From Vineibacter terrae (lineage in GTDB: Bacteria > Pseudomonadota > Alphaproteobacteria > Reyranellales > Reyranellaceae): 38,054 bases of DNA. Under the pieces are notes generated by a model. That model was given only the letters and a program-made list of their open reading frames with translations. It was not told the origin of the DNA and made no database searches. The stretch's first letter is position 1, and the number at the start of each line of letters is the position of its first letter. The stretch covers positions 1-38,054 of the forward strand of contig NZ_VDUZ01000073.1 in the NCBI RefSeq assembly GCF_008039615.1. The letters run 5' to 3'. A program made the position numbers and the translations under genes. This document shows positions 1 through 8,847 of the stretch, piece after piece.

Positions 1-51
1 CCGCTCCAGCGGCGCTCTTGCATTCCGGTAGGAAGAGCGCCGCTGGAGCGG
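1..51. repeat. Palindromic repeat, 19-bp perfect arms
   Basis: Bases 1-19 are the exact reverse complement of 33-51, with a 13-base loop. The arm begins CCGCTCCAGCGGCGCTCTT. A degenerate copy of the same arm lies at 25142-25180, so this is a dispersed element and not a chance hairpin. The RNA would fold very stably and could end transcription arriving from the left, but no T-run follows. It may extend left of the window. Confidence 0.75.
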
Positions 52-159
52 CGCGGCCCGACCGAAATCAGCGCGCTTTCGGCGCACGCCTTGTCCCTGC
101 GGCGCCGGCCGTGCCACGATCCGCCGAACGGCAGGTCGAACCGGCCGGGAGGAGGAAAC

Positions 160-684
160 ATGGCGCGCAGCATCACCGTCGCGAAATTTCGCGACGTCGC
201 CAACGGCTTGCAGGAAGGCCAGTTCGCGGTCGGCGAGCGGGTCAAGATCGACAGCCTGTCGGGGCTCGATCCGATCTACAAGGCGCTGCTCGATCGCCCG
301 ATCACCGTCACCCTCGGCCTGGTGGGGCCGGACGGCCGGATCGGCCTGACGCCGATGTGGTTCGACTACGAAGGCGACCACGTGCTGGTGAACACGGCGT
401 CGCATCGCCCGAAATGCGGCTGGATCCGCAAGAACCCGCAGTTCACGATCCTGATCGTCAACCCCGACAATCCCTATCACTGGGTCCAGCTCAAATGCGC
501 CGTCGACCATGAGGAGCGCGAATGGGAGGCGGGCGGCGAGCGCGTGACCCGGCAGCTCGACAAGATCTGGACCAAGTACACCGGCAACCCGCCGCCCTAC
601 GGGTTGCGCGATCCCGCCATCGACGAGAAGCGGGTGCTGTTCGTCTGCAACGTCGATCGCATCGCGACGTTCGGCAAGCCGTGA
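160..684 (+). CDS. Pyridoxamine 5'-phosphate oxidase-family (split beta-barrel) protein
   Basis: A 174-residue protein of the PPOX/flavin-reductase-like split-barrel type; such proteins bind FMN, F420 or haem and are mostly of unknown substrate. The segment IGLTPMWFDYEGDHVLVNTA followed by KNPQFTILIVNPDNPYHWVQ has the alternating strand pattern and the typical conserved P-W-F and 'N-P' elements of the family. The start at 160 is chosen because GGAGGAGG stands directly upstream (150-157); an earlier in-frame start would add a low-complexity arginine-rich leader. No partner gene is adjacent, so the reaction cannot be named. Cytosolic; no signal peptide. Family assignment is fairly sure, function is not. 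Confidence 0.8.
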   Translation: MARSITVAKFRDVANGLQEGQFAVGERVKIDSLSGLDPIYKALLDRPITVTLGLVGPDGRIGLTPMWFDYEGDHVLVNTASHRPKCGWIRKNPQFTILIVNPDNPYHWVQLKCAVDHEEREWEAGGERVTRQLDKIWTKYTGNPPPYGLRDPAIDEKRVLFVCNVDRIATFGKP

Positions 685-781
685 CCAGGCTGCTTGCACG
701 ATTCAAGCCAGCCTCTCGAGGAACTGTAGGCCTTTCGCCTGACGCCGGGCGGCTGTGCGCCATGGGCGTTGGTGTCAAATA

Positions 782-994
782 TCAGTGACGCAAGGACGAC
801 GGAGAGGCAGCGTCGATGTCGGCGCTGAGATCGCCGCGCTCCGCGGGCGCTTTGCTGCGGTAGCTTTTTCGCCCGCATGTTGGGCAGGTGAAGGTCAACA
901 TCTCCCACCCCCGCTTCAGTGCCGGATGCGGCTCGCTTGTCGCGAAGACGGTTTGCTCACGGCAGTAGGCACAGGGTGGACAGTCGGACGTCAT
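782..994 (-). CDS. Small zinc ribbon-like hypothetical protein
   Basis: A 70-residue protein. Visible features are a cysteine cluster at residues 5, 8 and 11 (CPPCAYC) and a second pair at 37 and 40 (CPTCGRKSYRS), the spacing of a compact zinc ribbon or a treble-clef fragment. The tail after residue 50 is low in complexity. The start codon has only a weak ribosome-binding site. No function can be assigned; it sits in a stretch of small minus-strand genes. The cysteine pattern argues against a chance frame, but expression is unproven. Confidence 0.55.
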   Translation of the reverse strand: MTSDCPPCAYCREQTVFATSEPHPALKRGWEMLTFTCPTCGRKSYRSKAPAERGDLSADIDAASPSSLRH

Positions 995-1030
995 GGCCGG
1001 AATCCAGCGCTCGGCGGATTTGCGCCGCTG

Positions 1031-1282
1031 TCAGCGTCCGGTCGCACGGCTGACACAGCTCACTGCCAATGGCAAGCGTAGGGCGACCATTCCCTGGCGG
1101 CGCGCCGGCCCGTGTTCGGGCGCCAGCAGCCTTTCCACGGCGGCTACGGCCGTATCGATGTCGCCGCAGACGAGCTCCTGGCCGTTGATTGCAGCGACGT
1201 AGTCCGTGCCCACGAGCCTGATGGTGATGATGCCGCCGGATAGCGAATCTCCGGATGACGAATCCCCGAAAGACGATTCCAT
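1031..1282 (-). CDS. Hypothetical protein, 83 residues
   Basis: Not recognised. A serine/glycine/aspartate-rich start (residues 1-16) is followed by a compact alpha/beta-looking stretch (IITIRLVGTDYVAAINGQEL, then DIDTAVAAVERLL). The AGGAG ribosome-binding site seven bases before the ATG supports translation. The last 25 residues look unstructured and basic. It lies 36 bases upstream, in transcription order, of the zinc ribbon-like gene, so the two may be cotranscribed. No signal peptide or membrane segment is seen. Confidence 0.5.
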   Translation of the reverse strand: MESSFGDSSSGDSLSGGIITIRLVGTDYVAAINGQELVCGDIDTAVAAVERLLAPEHGPARRQGMVALRLPLAVSCVSRATGR

Positions 1283-1468
1283 CGTGTGCTCCTGCGCGAG
1301 GACGCCGGACCGCGCGCCGCGGCGCCATTGTCTTGGCTTGGTTCTTCGAGAGGGGAGGACGCATGACGGTGTGGCAACGTCTGCCGGGCGCTCCTTGTTG
1401 CACCGACATCAAAAAGACACAGGCGGTTGGCGGTTTTGGGGGTGCGTATGCGATTGCCGCCCAGTGCT

Positions 1469-1507
1469 GTCCCTGCTGTCATGCCTGATTGGAATGACAG
1501 CAGGGAC
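1469..1507 (-). terminator. 13-bp hairpin after the lipoprotein gene
   Basis: Bases 1469-1481 (GTCCCTGCTGTCA) and 1495-1507 are perfect reverse complements around a 13-base loop. The hairpin lies 25 bases past the stop of the minus-strand lipoprotein gene, where a terminator is expected. No T-run follows on either strand, so it may instead be a 3'-end stabilising hairpin or a repeat. Confidence 0.45.
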
Positions 1508-1532
1508 GGGTGGCGGCTACGTCAGGTTTCAC

Positions 1533-1751
1533 CTAGTAGCTGCTGTAGTAGGTGCGGTTGGGATAGCTGTAGTAGGTGGTGGTGCTCGGATAATAGTAGT
1601 ATCCGGGGGTCGAATAGACGACCGTGCGCGCTGGTGTCGCTGCAGGCACATACGCGACGCGTTCTGTGCTCTCGGTGCGGACCGTGCAGCCCGCAAGAAC
1701 GCCAGCCAGCAGCGCCGGCAGCAGAATCAGCGACATTCGAACCGGTCTCAT
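1533..1751 (-). CDS. Small tyrosine-rich lipoprotein
   Basis: A 72-residue protein with a lipoprotein signal: MRPVRMSLILLPALLAGVLAGC, with LAGC as lipobox and the cysteine at residue 22 as the lipidation site. The mature part is about 50 residues, rich in Tyr, Thr and Ser (YYYYPSTTTYYSYPNRTYYS), with no recognised domain; it resembles the small envelope lipoproteins common in rhizobia and relatives. The start at 1751 is fixed by GGAGGAGG immediately upstream on the minus strand; longer in-frame starts would bury the signal peptide. Likely anchored in the outer or inner membrane. Role unknown. Confidence 0.75.
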   Translation of the reverse strand: MRPVRMSLILLPALLAGVLAGCTVRTESTERVAYVPAATPARTVVYSTPGYYYYPSTTTYYSYPNRTYYSSY

Positions 1752-1916
1752 GACCTCCTCCATCCGACATGTGTGGAGAGAAAACGAACCGGATGAGACG
1801 GACGTTGCGAGGCAAACATGTGACAGCCACCCGCGCGGGCGCACATCGATGCCTTGCTGATGGAACTGCCGGGCATTGCTCGGCGTTGTAACGCCTCAGG
1901 CGTTCGAGAGGTGGTC

Positions 1917-2198
1917 ATGCCGACGCGGGAAGAAAAAATCCGGGAACGCGCGCACCAGCTCTGGGAGCAGGAGGGGCGTCCCGCGGGGCAGGAGGCCCAG
2001 CACTGGGAACGCGCCAGCCGCGAGATCAATGCGGCCGAGGCGGCCTCGGATGGCCTGGGCCATCCGCGGCAGCCTCCTGAGGCGCAGGCCACCGGCTCGG
2101 CCAGCCCGCAGCAGACTCATCCGGATACTGTCTCCCGAGGCCGTAAGGCGCCGCGCCGTCCTGACGGCAAGGCGGGTGGCAAGACCCGAAAATCGTAG
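1917..2198 (+). CDS. DUF2934 domain protein
   Basis: A 93-residue protein. The N-terminal 35 residues (PTREEKIRERAHQLWEQEGR, then HWERASREI) match the DUF2934 pattern: charged helix, A-x-x-L/I-W-E-x-E-G-x-P and a closing W-x-x-A motif. The rest is Pro/Gly/Arg/Lys-rich and probably disordered, ending in a basic tail that could bind nucleic acid or simply be charged. The ATG at 1917 follows GAGAGGTGG. In rhizobia DUF2934 genes often lie near glycogen or stress genes, which fits glgX just downstream, but no function is established. Confidence 0.75.
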   Translation: MPTREEKIRERAHQLWEQEGRPAGQEAQHWERASREINAAEAASDGLGHPRQPPEAQATGSASPQQTHPDTVSRGRKAPRRPDGKAGGKTRKS

Positions 2199-2291
2199 CG
2201 GCTTCGACAGGAACGCAGCCATCCGGCGGTGACGCGCGTCGTCCGCCGGGACGGCGACGCCTGCTGGAGGCTTTCGATCGTGGGGGGAACG

Positions 2292-4511
2292 ATGAGCGGG
2301 TCAAACGTGTCTTCGCTGCGTGCGAGCTTGCGGGAGGGAGCGCCGTTCCCCCTGGGCGCGACGTGGGACGGGCTGGGCGTCAACTTCACCCTGTTCTCCG
2401 CCAATGCGACCAAGGTGGAGCTGTGCCTGTTCGATGCCGCCGGCACCACGGAGCTCGAGCGCATCGAGCTGCCGGAATACACAGACGAGGTCTGGCACGG
2501 CTACCTCGCGGCCGCACGGCCGGGCACGACCTACGGCTACCGGGTGCATGGCCTGTACGAACCTGATGCGGGCCATCGCTTCAACGCCAACAAACTGCTG
2601 ATCGATCCTTATGCCAAGCAGCTCGTGGGCAGCCTCGCTTGGCGGCCGGAGCTGTTCGGCTATAAGCTCGATTCGCCCGACAAGGACCTGTCCTTCGACG
2701 ATCGCGACAGCGCGCCCTTCGTGCCGAAATGCCGCGTGATTGATCCTGCGTTCACCTGGGGGACGGCGGCGCGACGCGCGGTGTCGTGGGAGCAGACGAT
2801 CATCTACGAGATGCATGTGCGCGGCTTCACGAAGCTGCACCCGTTCATCCCGGAGGACCGGCGCGGCACGTTCGCCGGGCTCGCTGACCCGCATGTCATT
2901 GCGCATCTGAAATCGCTGGGCATCACGGCGGTGGAGCTGCTGCCGATCCATGCCTTCGTCGACGACGACTATCTTCTCAAGAAGGGGCTGCGCAACTACT
3001 GGGGCTACAATTCGATCGGCTTCTTCGCGCCCGACCCGCGCTACCTCAGCACGCCCTTCGTCAGCGAGCTCAAGGAGGCGGTGAACCAGTTCCATGCGGC
3101 CGGCATCGAGGTGATCCTCGACGTCGTCTACAATCACACCGCGGAAGGCAACGAGCTCGGACCGACCCTCTCGTTCAAGGGCATCGACAACGCCAGCTAC
3201 TATCGCCTGCTGCCCGACAAGAAGCGCTTCTACATCAACGACACCGGCACCGGTAACACGGTCAATCTGAGCCATCCCCGCGTGCTGCAGATGGTGGCCG
3301 ACAGCCTGCGCTACTGGGCCACCGAGATGCGGGTCGACGGCTTCCGCTTCGATCTCGCCACCATCCTGGCGCGCGAGCCCTATGGCTTCGACGAGGGCGG
3401 CGGCTTCCTCGACAGCTGCCGCCAGGATCCGATCCTCTCGCAGGCCAAGCTGATCGCCGAACCCTGGGACATCGGACCGGGCGGCTACCAGGTCGGCCGC
3501 TTTCCACCGGGCTGGGCTGAATGGAACGACAAGTTCCGCGACACGGTGCGCGCCTACTGGAAGGGGGACGACGGCATGCTGCCCGAGCTGGCGACCCGCC
3601 TGACGGGCTCGGGCGACCTCTTCAATCGCCGCGGCCGCAAGCCATGGGCCTCCGTCAACTTCATCACCGCCCATGACGGCTTCACGCTGCACGACCTCGT
3701 CTCCTACGACGCCAAGCACAACGAGGCCAACGGCGAGGACAACCGCGACGGCCACGACAACAATCACTCGTGGAACCACGGTCACGAAGGGCCGACGGAC
3801 GATCCCAACATCAGGGCGCTGCGCGAGCGTACCAAGCGCAACCTGCTGGCGACGCTGCTGCTGTCGCACGGCACGCCGATGCTGCTGGCGGGCGACGAGT
3901 TCGGCCGCAGCCAGGGCGGCAACAACAACGCCTATTGCCAGGACAACGCGGTGAACTGGATCGACTGGCAAAGCCAGCCCCATGAAGGGCGCGACCTGGT
4001 CGATTTCACGCGCAAGCTGATCGCCCTGCGCAAGGCCTACCCGATCCTGCATCGCGGGCGCTTCCTCGTGGGCGAGTACAACGAGGAGCTGGATGTCCGG
4101 GACGTGACCTGGCTGTCGCCGGCCGGCGCCGAGATGACGCCCGAGCAATGGCAGGATGCCAACGCCAAGTGCCTGGGCCTCGTCCTCGACGGCCGTGCCC
4201 AGCCCAGCGGCATCAAGCGCCGCGGCGCCGACACCACGCTGCTGCTGATCCTCAATGCCTATCACGACGTGGTGAATTTCACCCTGCCGAACGTTCCCGA
4301 GGGCGACAGCTGGCAGAGCCTGATCGACACCAACGTGCCGACGCTGATCCGCCAGTCGCCGCACGCCTTCGGCGAGGTCTATGAGGTCACCGGTCGCTCC
4401 TTCCTGCTGTTCGCGCTTGAGCGTCGGCGCAAGCGCACGCGGTCCGTGCGCGCCGGCATGGCAGCCCTGCTCACGGTCGCCAACCGCCCGTTCCGCCTGG
4501 AGCAGGGCTGA
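2292..4511 (+). CDS. glgX: Glycogen debranching enzyme GlgX
   Basis: A 739-residue GH13 enzyme expected to hydrolyse alpha-1,6 branches of glycogen or limit dextrin in the cytosol. An N-terminal CBM48-like domain ([20 protein letters not shown]) precedes the barrel. The four GH13 regions are visible: DVVYNH (277-282), GFRFDLA with nucleophile Asp354, IAEPWD with acid/base Glu390, and TAHDGF with Asp462. The signature [20 protein letters not shown] and the later [19 protein letters not shown] are typical of the GlgX/TreX type. The start at 2292 follows GGGGGGAA; an upstream in-frame start is less likely. The tail after about residue 715 is basic and unconserved-looking. No glgB, glgA, treY or treZ lies in the window, so it stands apart from the usual operon. 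Confidence 0.95.
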   Translation: MSGSNVSSLRASLREGAPFPLGATWDGLGVNFTLFSANATKVELCLFDAAGTTELERIELPEYTDEVWHGYLAAARPGTTYGYRVHGLYEPDAGHRFNANKLLIDPYAKQLVGSLAWRPELFGYKLDSPDKDLSFDDRDSAPFVPKCRVIDPAFTWGTAARRAVSWEQTIIYEMHVRGFTKLHPFIPEDRRGTFAGLADPHVIAHLKSLGITAVELLPIHAFVDDDYLLKKGLRNYWGYNSIGFFAPDPRYLSTPFVSELKEAVNQFHAAGIEVILDVVYNHTAEGNELGPTLSFKGIDNASYYRLLPDKKRFYINDTGTGNTVNLSHPRVLQMVADSLRYWATEMRVDGFRFDLATILAREPYGFDEGGGFLDSCRQDPILSQAKLIAEPWDIGPGGYQVGRFPPGWAEWNDKFRDTVRAYWKGDDGMLPELATRLTGSGDLFNRRGRKPWASVNFITAHDGFTLHDLVSYDAKHNEANGEDNRDGHDNNHSWNHGHEGPTDDPNIRALRERTKRNLLATLLLSHGTPMLLAGDEFGRSQGGNNNAYCQDNAVNWIDWQSQPHEGRDLVDFTRKLIALRKAYPILHRGRFLVGEYNEELDVRDVTWLSPAGAEMTPEQWQDANAKCLGLVLDGRAQPSGIKRRGADTTLLLILNAYHDVVNFTLPNVPEGDSWQSLIDTNVPTLIRQSPHAFGEVYEVTGRSFLLFALERRRKRTRSVRAGMAALLTVANRPFRLEQG

Positions 4512-4522
4512 GCGGCAGCATT

Positions 4523-4608
4523 GTCATCCCGAGCGTCAGCGAGGGATCTCCCGCGCATGGCGCACCATGCGTCCATCGCAGGAGATCCCTCGCTGCGCTC
4601 GGGATGAC
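4523..4608. repeat. Dispersed palindromic element (GTCATCCCGAGCG family), copy 1
   Basis: Left arm 4523-4551 and right arm 4581-4608 are reverse complements apart from a one-base difference and a small indel. The 29-base loop is recognisably the same, in reverse orientation, as the loop of the copy at 14815-14900, so the whole of about 86 bp is the unit. A degenerate half follows at 4609-4635. It sits between the convergent ends of glgX and asd and could act as a bidirectional terminator. Confidence 0.85.
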
Positions 4609-4648
4609 GGTTGGCCGCGCTACGCTCGGAATGACGCCGGTCGAACGC

Positions 4649-5914
<1,266 letters not shown>

Positions 5915-6031
5915 CTAATTCGTTCCGCGGCCGTTGTAAATGGCCCGCGCGGTGTCATCCCGCCGCACACGCATGCCGTCATCCCTCGTGGATACGACCA
6001 CCCCGGGCATGATCAGCCCACCGCGCACAAT

Positions 6032-6058
6032 GTCATCCCTCGCTGCGCTCGGGATGAC
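6032..6058. repeat. Half copy of the GTCATCCC palindromic element
   Basis: Reads GTCAT followed by the complete right arm CCCTCGCTGCGCTCGGGATGAC, so the ends GTCATCCC and GGGATGAC form an inverted pair with the conserved CGCTGCGCTC core. It looks like a collapsed or recombined copy of the elements at 4523-4608 and 14815-14900. Further partial GTCATCCC units lie just to the left. Confidence 0.65.
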
Positions 6059-6101
6059 AGGGCTCACAAAGGCCCCGTGCGATCGCCTGTTTTCGTTCCG
6101 A

Positions 6102-6130
6102 TTGTCGGCCGCGGGCGCGCACCCTATAAT
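6102..6130 (+). promoter_or_regulatory. Orphan sigma70-like promoter
   Basis: TTGTCG (6102-6107), 17 bases, then a consensus TATAAT (6125-6130). The expected transcription start falls near 6137, where the sequence reads ATGTAG, a start codon directly followed by a stop. No plus-strand gene follows for several kilobases, so it would make a non-coding or antisense transcript if active. It could be a chance match. Confidence 0.35.
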
Positions 6131-6319
6131 AGCACGATGTAGCAAGCGTTCCCGCCGCCGGGGCCAACGGGCGTTTCGTCTCCCCCACGACACGGGGCAA
6201 GGCCGCCGCCGGGCCCATGCGGGCGCGGGCCGCCGCAAAGGCCCAAACGCTGTTGCTGACGCAAGCAACGTCCTCTCCAGCCGCAAGGTGATCACGTATG
6301 GCATTGGGGGCCAACCTCG

Positions 6320-6455
6320 CTGTCATCCTGAGCGAAGCGAAGGATCTTTCGGGCCGCCGAACCGCACGGGCGTCAGCTTCGAACACGTGCGCCGATAAGT
6401 CCTGCTCGAGCGAAACGACGGTCCAAAAGATCCTTCGCTTCGCTCAGGATGACAG
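6320..6455. repeat. 136-bp palindromic element with perfect 30-bp arms
   Basis: 6320-6349 and 6426-6455 are exact reverse complements beginning CTGTCATCCTGAGCGAAGCG, separated by 76 bases. The arm is a sister type of the GTCATCCCGAGCG element (same positions conserved: GTCATCC-GAGCG-AGCGA-GGATCT) but with a distinct, longer interior. Such units are widespread intergenic repeats in many bacterial phyla. Confidence 0.85.
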
Positions 6456-6726
6456 AAGCGTGCTTCGCGTCCGAAGTGCCCACGCCATGGCGCAAGCGGG
6501 GGGAGGTGCTCGTCCGCATTGCAAGCGCGCGGCGCTCATGCGCGGCCATGATGGTATCAATCCTTCAAGCTGCATCGCAGGCCCCTCCGGGACACGGCGA
6601 CGCCGGCATGGAAGCACGAAACCGCGCAAACGCCGCAAATTATTGGAATCGGCGCAACTGCTTGTCAGGACTATCAAAAACAATTCCTGGAACTGCGCAG
6701 GGCCATTTCGCCGCCGGTGCCGCCTA

Positions 6727-8847
6727 CTACTTGCCCTCACGGAACCAGGCGAGCCCGATGCCCAGCAGGAAGGCGAGCGCGACGACCAGGCCGGGCAGCA
6801 GCGGGTAGCGGTTGACGCCGGTGACGGCGTAGCTCTCGTTGCGGCGCAGCCCGATCCAGGAATCGCCGTGGGCGATGCGGTTGGCCGAGACGCGGCGCAC
6901 GTCGGGATCAGGCACGTCGGACAGCCAGATCATGCCGCCGCCCGAGGCATCGGCCAGCGGCTTGAGCTTGCTGGCGGTGGCGCGCACGTCGGAGAACTCC
7001 AGCGGGTCGGGATTGCCGACCGCGGCCACCGTCTTGAGCTTGCCGTCGTCGAATTTGTAGAGGCCGGGCTTGTCGACCTGGATGGTGGCGATGGCCCGCC
7101 CCGGCGCCAGCGGGTTCAGCGTGATGGTGCGGCGCGAGCCGTCCGGCGCGGTCATCTCCACCGGCGAGAACGTGTCGGCCAAGGTCTGACGCTTGATGTC
7201 GATACGCCCGCCATGGGCGTCGGCGCGCAGCGCCTCTTCCTCCAGGTCGGGCTCCTTCATCAGCCAGTGCGCGATGCGGCGCACCAGCTCGGCCTGCGGT
7301 CCGCCGCCCTCGATGCCGCGGTTCCACAGCCACAGGTGATCCGACAGGATCTGCGCCACGCGGCCCTCGCCGACGCGGTCGAGCACCACCAGCGGCTTGT
7401 CGTCGGCGCCGGCCAGTACGGTGACGCCCTTTTCCGCCCGCGCCGGCACCATGCGGAACCAGCGGCCCCAGCTCGGCTCCTGACGCTGCACGTCGGCGGG
7501 TGCGTCGATCGGCGCCGGATTGCCGGCCTGCGGCAGCTCCGCGGTCACGGGATGGCGGTCGCCCAGCGTCGTGGGCTTGGGCTTGAAGCCGCGCTCGATC
7601 ACGTCGCCGGTCGGCGGCGCCGGCAGCACGGCGCCCAGCGGCGTGCGGTAGATCGAGCGCTGCGTGGCGTAGACCGGTCCCACCGACAGCAGCAGCGCGC
7701 CGCCGCCGCGCACATAGTTGGCGATGTTGCCGAAATACTCGCGCGTGATGATCGAGCCGGTCTCGTAGCGGTCGAACACGATCAGGTCGAATTCCTTGAG
7801 CTTCAGGTCGAACAGCTCGCGCATCGGGAACTGGATCAGCGACAGCTCGCGGGTGGGCGTGAAATCGTCCTTCGAGGGCGTGCGCAGGATGGTAAAGTGC
7901 ACCAGGTCGACCGCCGGGTCACCCTTGAGCAGGTTGCGCCAGGCACGCTCGCCGGGATAGGGCTCGCCCGAGACAAGCAGCACCCGCAGCCGGTCGCGCA
8001 CGCCGTTGACGACGAACAGCGCCCGGTTGTTCTCCATCGTGAGCTCGTGCGTGCCGGCGGCAACCTCGACCTGCACGACATTGGCGCCGCCGTTGGCCAC
8101 GGGGATCTCGACCTCGATGGTGCGGCCGATCGGGGCGTTCAACCGCAGCGGCGGATCGCTGCCGACGGTGATGCTGACCGGCGCCGGGCCCTTGGCATCG
8201 GGGGCCGAGTCCTCGACCCGGAACTTGGCGGTGACGCTCTTGCCCACGACGCCGAATTTCGGCGTCTGCTCCAGCACCAGCAGGCGGTCCGCCTCGTTCT
8301 TGCGGCCGCTCAGCAGCACATGCGTGGGGGCCGTGGCCAGCTCGGGCGGAATCGGGTTGGGCACGTCGTGCACCTGCCCGTCGGTGAGCAGGATCACGCC
8401 GGCGAGCCGCTCGCGCGGGATGTCGACCAGGGCGTTGCGCAGGGTGCCGATCAGGCGCGTGCCGCCCAGGCTTTCGCTGCCCAGCTTCAGGCTGTTGGGC
8501 GGCAGCACCACCTCGCGCACCTCCAGCCCTTCCAGCGTGCCCAGGCGCTTGCGCAGGGCTTCGCGGGCGGCGGTGATCTGGGCGCGGCGATCGTTGATCG
8601 ACTGGCTGTCGCTGTCGTCGACCACGATCAGGGCGACATCGTCGATGCCGCGGCGCACCTCCTCGACCAGCGACGGGTTGGCCAGCGCCGCCAGCACGAC
8701 GGCGACGGCGGCGATGCGCCAGAGCACGCCCGTCGCGCGCCGGGCCAGGCCGGCGATGCCGATGGCGATGCCGATCACGCCGAAGAGAAGCAGCACTTCC
8801 CACGGCAGCAGCGGATCGAAGGCGATGCTGGCAGCGCTGGAGGTCAT
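6727..8847 (-). CDS. Membrane protein of the MoxR/DUF58/DUF4159 cluster
   Basis: A 706-residue protein. Two N-terminal membrane helices (about residues 14-60), a long extracytoplasmic part, and a last helix near 680-700 (LLPGLVVALAFLLGIGLAW) just before the C-terminus. The part after the helices (VALIVVDDSDSQSINDRRAQ) resembles a von Willebrand A-like fold with a D-x-S-x-S motif, and a later section (YVRGGGALLLSVGPVYA, GEGRVAQILSDHLWLWNRG) resembles class-I glutamine amidotransferase-like domains of this family. It overlaps the preceding gene by ATGA, so translation is coupled. Known only as a conserved companion of MoxR-type ATPases, with a presumed role in envelope protein maturation or metal insertion. 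Exact function unknown. Confidence 0.8.
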   Translation of the reverse strand: MTSSAASIAFDPLLPWEVLLLFGVIGIAIGIAGLARRATGVLWRIAAVAVVLAALANPSLVEEVRRGIDDVALIVVDDSDSQSINDRRAQITAAREALRKRLGTLEGLEVREVVLPPNSLKLGSESLGGTRLIGTLRNALVDIPRERLAGVILLTDGQVHDVPNPIPPELATAPTHVLLSGRKNEADRLLVLEQTPKFGVVGKSVTAKFRVEDSAPDAKGPAPVSITVGSDPPLRLNAPIGRTIEVEIPVANGGANVVQVEVAAGTHELTMENNRALFVVNGVRDRLRVLLVSGEPYPGERAWRNLLKGDPAVDLVHFTILRTPSKDDFTPTRELSLIQFPMRELFDLKLKEFDLIVFDRYETGSIITREYFGNIANYVRGGGALLLSVGPVYATQRSIYRTPLGAVLPAPPTGDVIERGFKPKPTTLGDRHPVTAELPQAGNPAPIDAPADVQRQEPSWGRWFRMVPARAEKGVTVLAGADDKPLVVLDRVGEGRVAQILSDHLWLWNRGIEGGGPQAELVRRIAHWLMKEPDLEEEALRADAHGGRIDIKRQTLADTFSPVEMTAPDGSRRTITLNPLAPGRAIATIQVDKPGLYKFDDGKLKTVAAVGNPDPLEFSDVRATASKLKPLADASGGGMIWLSDVPDPDVRRVSANRIAHGDSWIGLRRNESYAVTGVNRYPLLPGLVVALAFLLGIGLAWFREGK

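Noticed and set aside
2301-4364. Minus-strand open frame of 687 codons opposite glgX
   Set aside because: GlgX is unmistakable with all four GH13 regions. The antisense frame is open only because of third-position G/C bias.
6137-6300. Structured RNA such as 6S, tmRNA, SRP RNA or RNase P RNA after the promoter-like site
   Set aside because: Conserved blocks of these RNAs were looked for on both strands and not found; hairpins there lack a following T-run.
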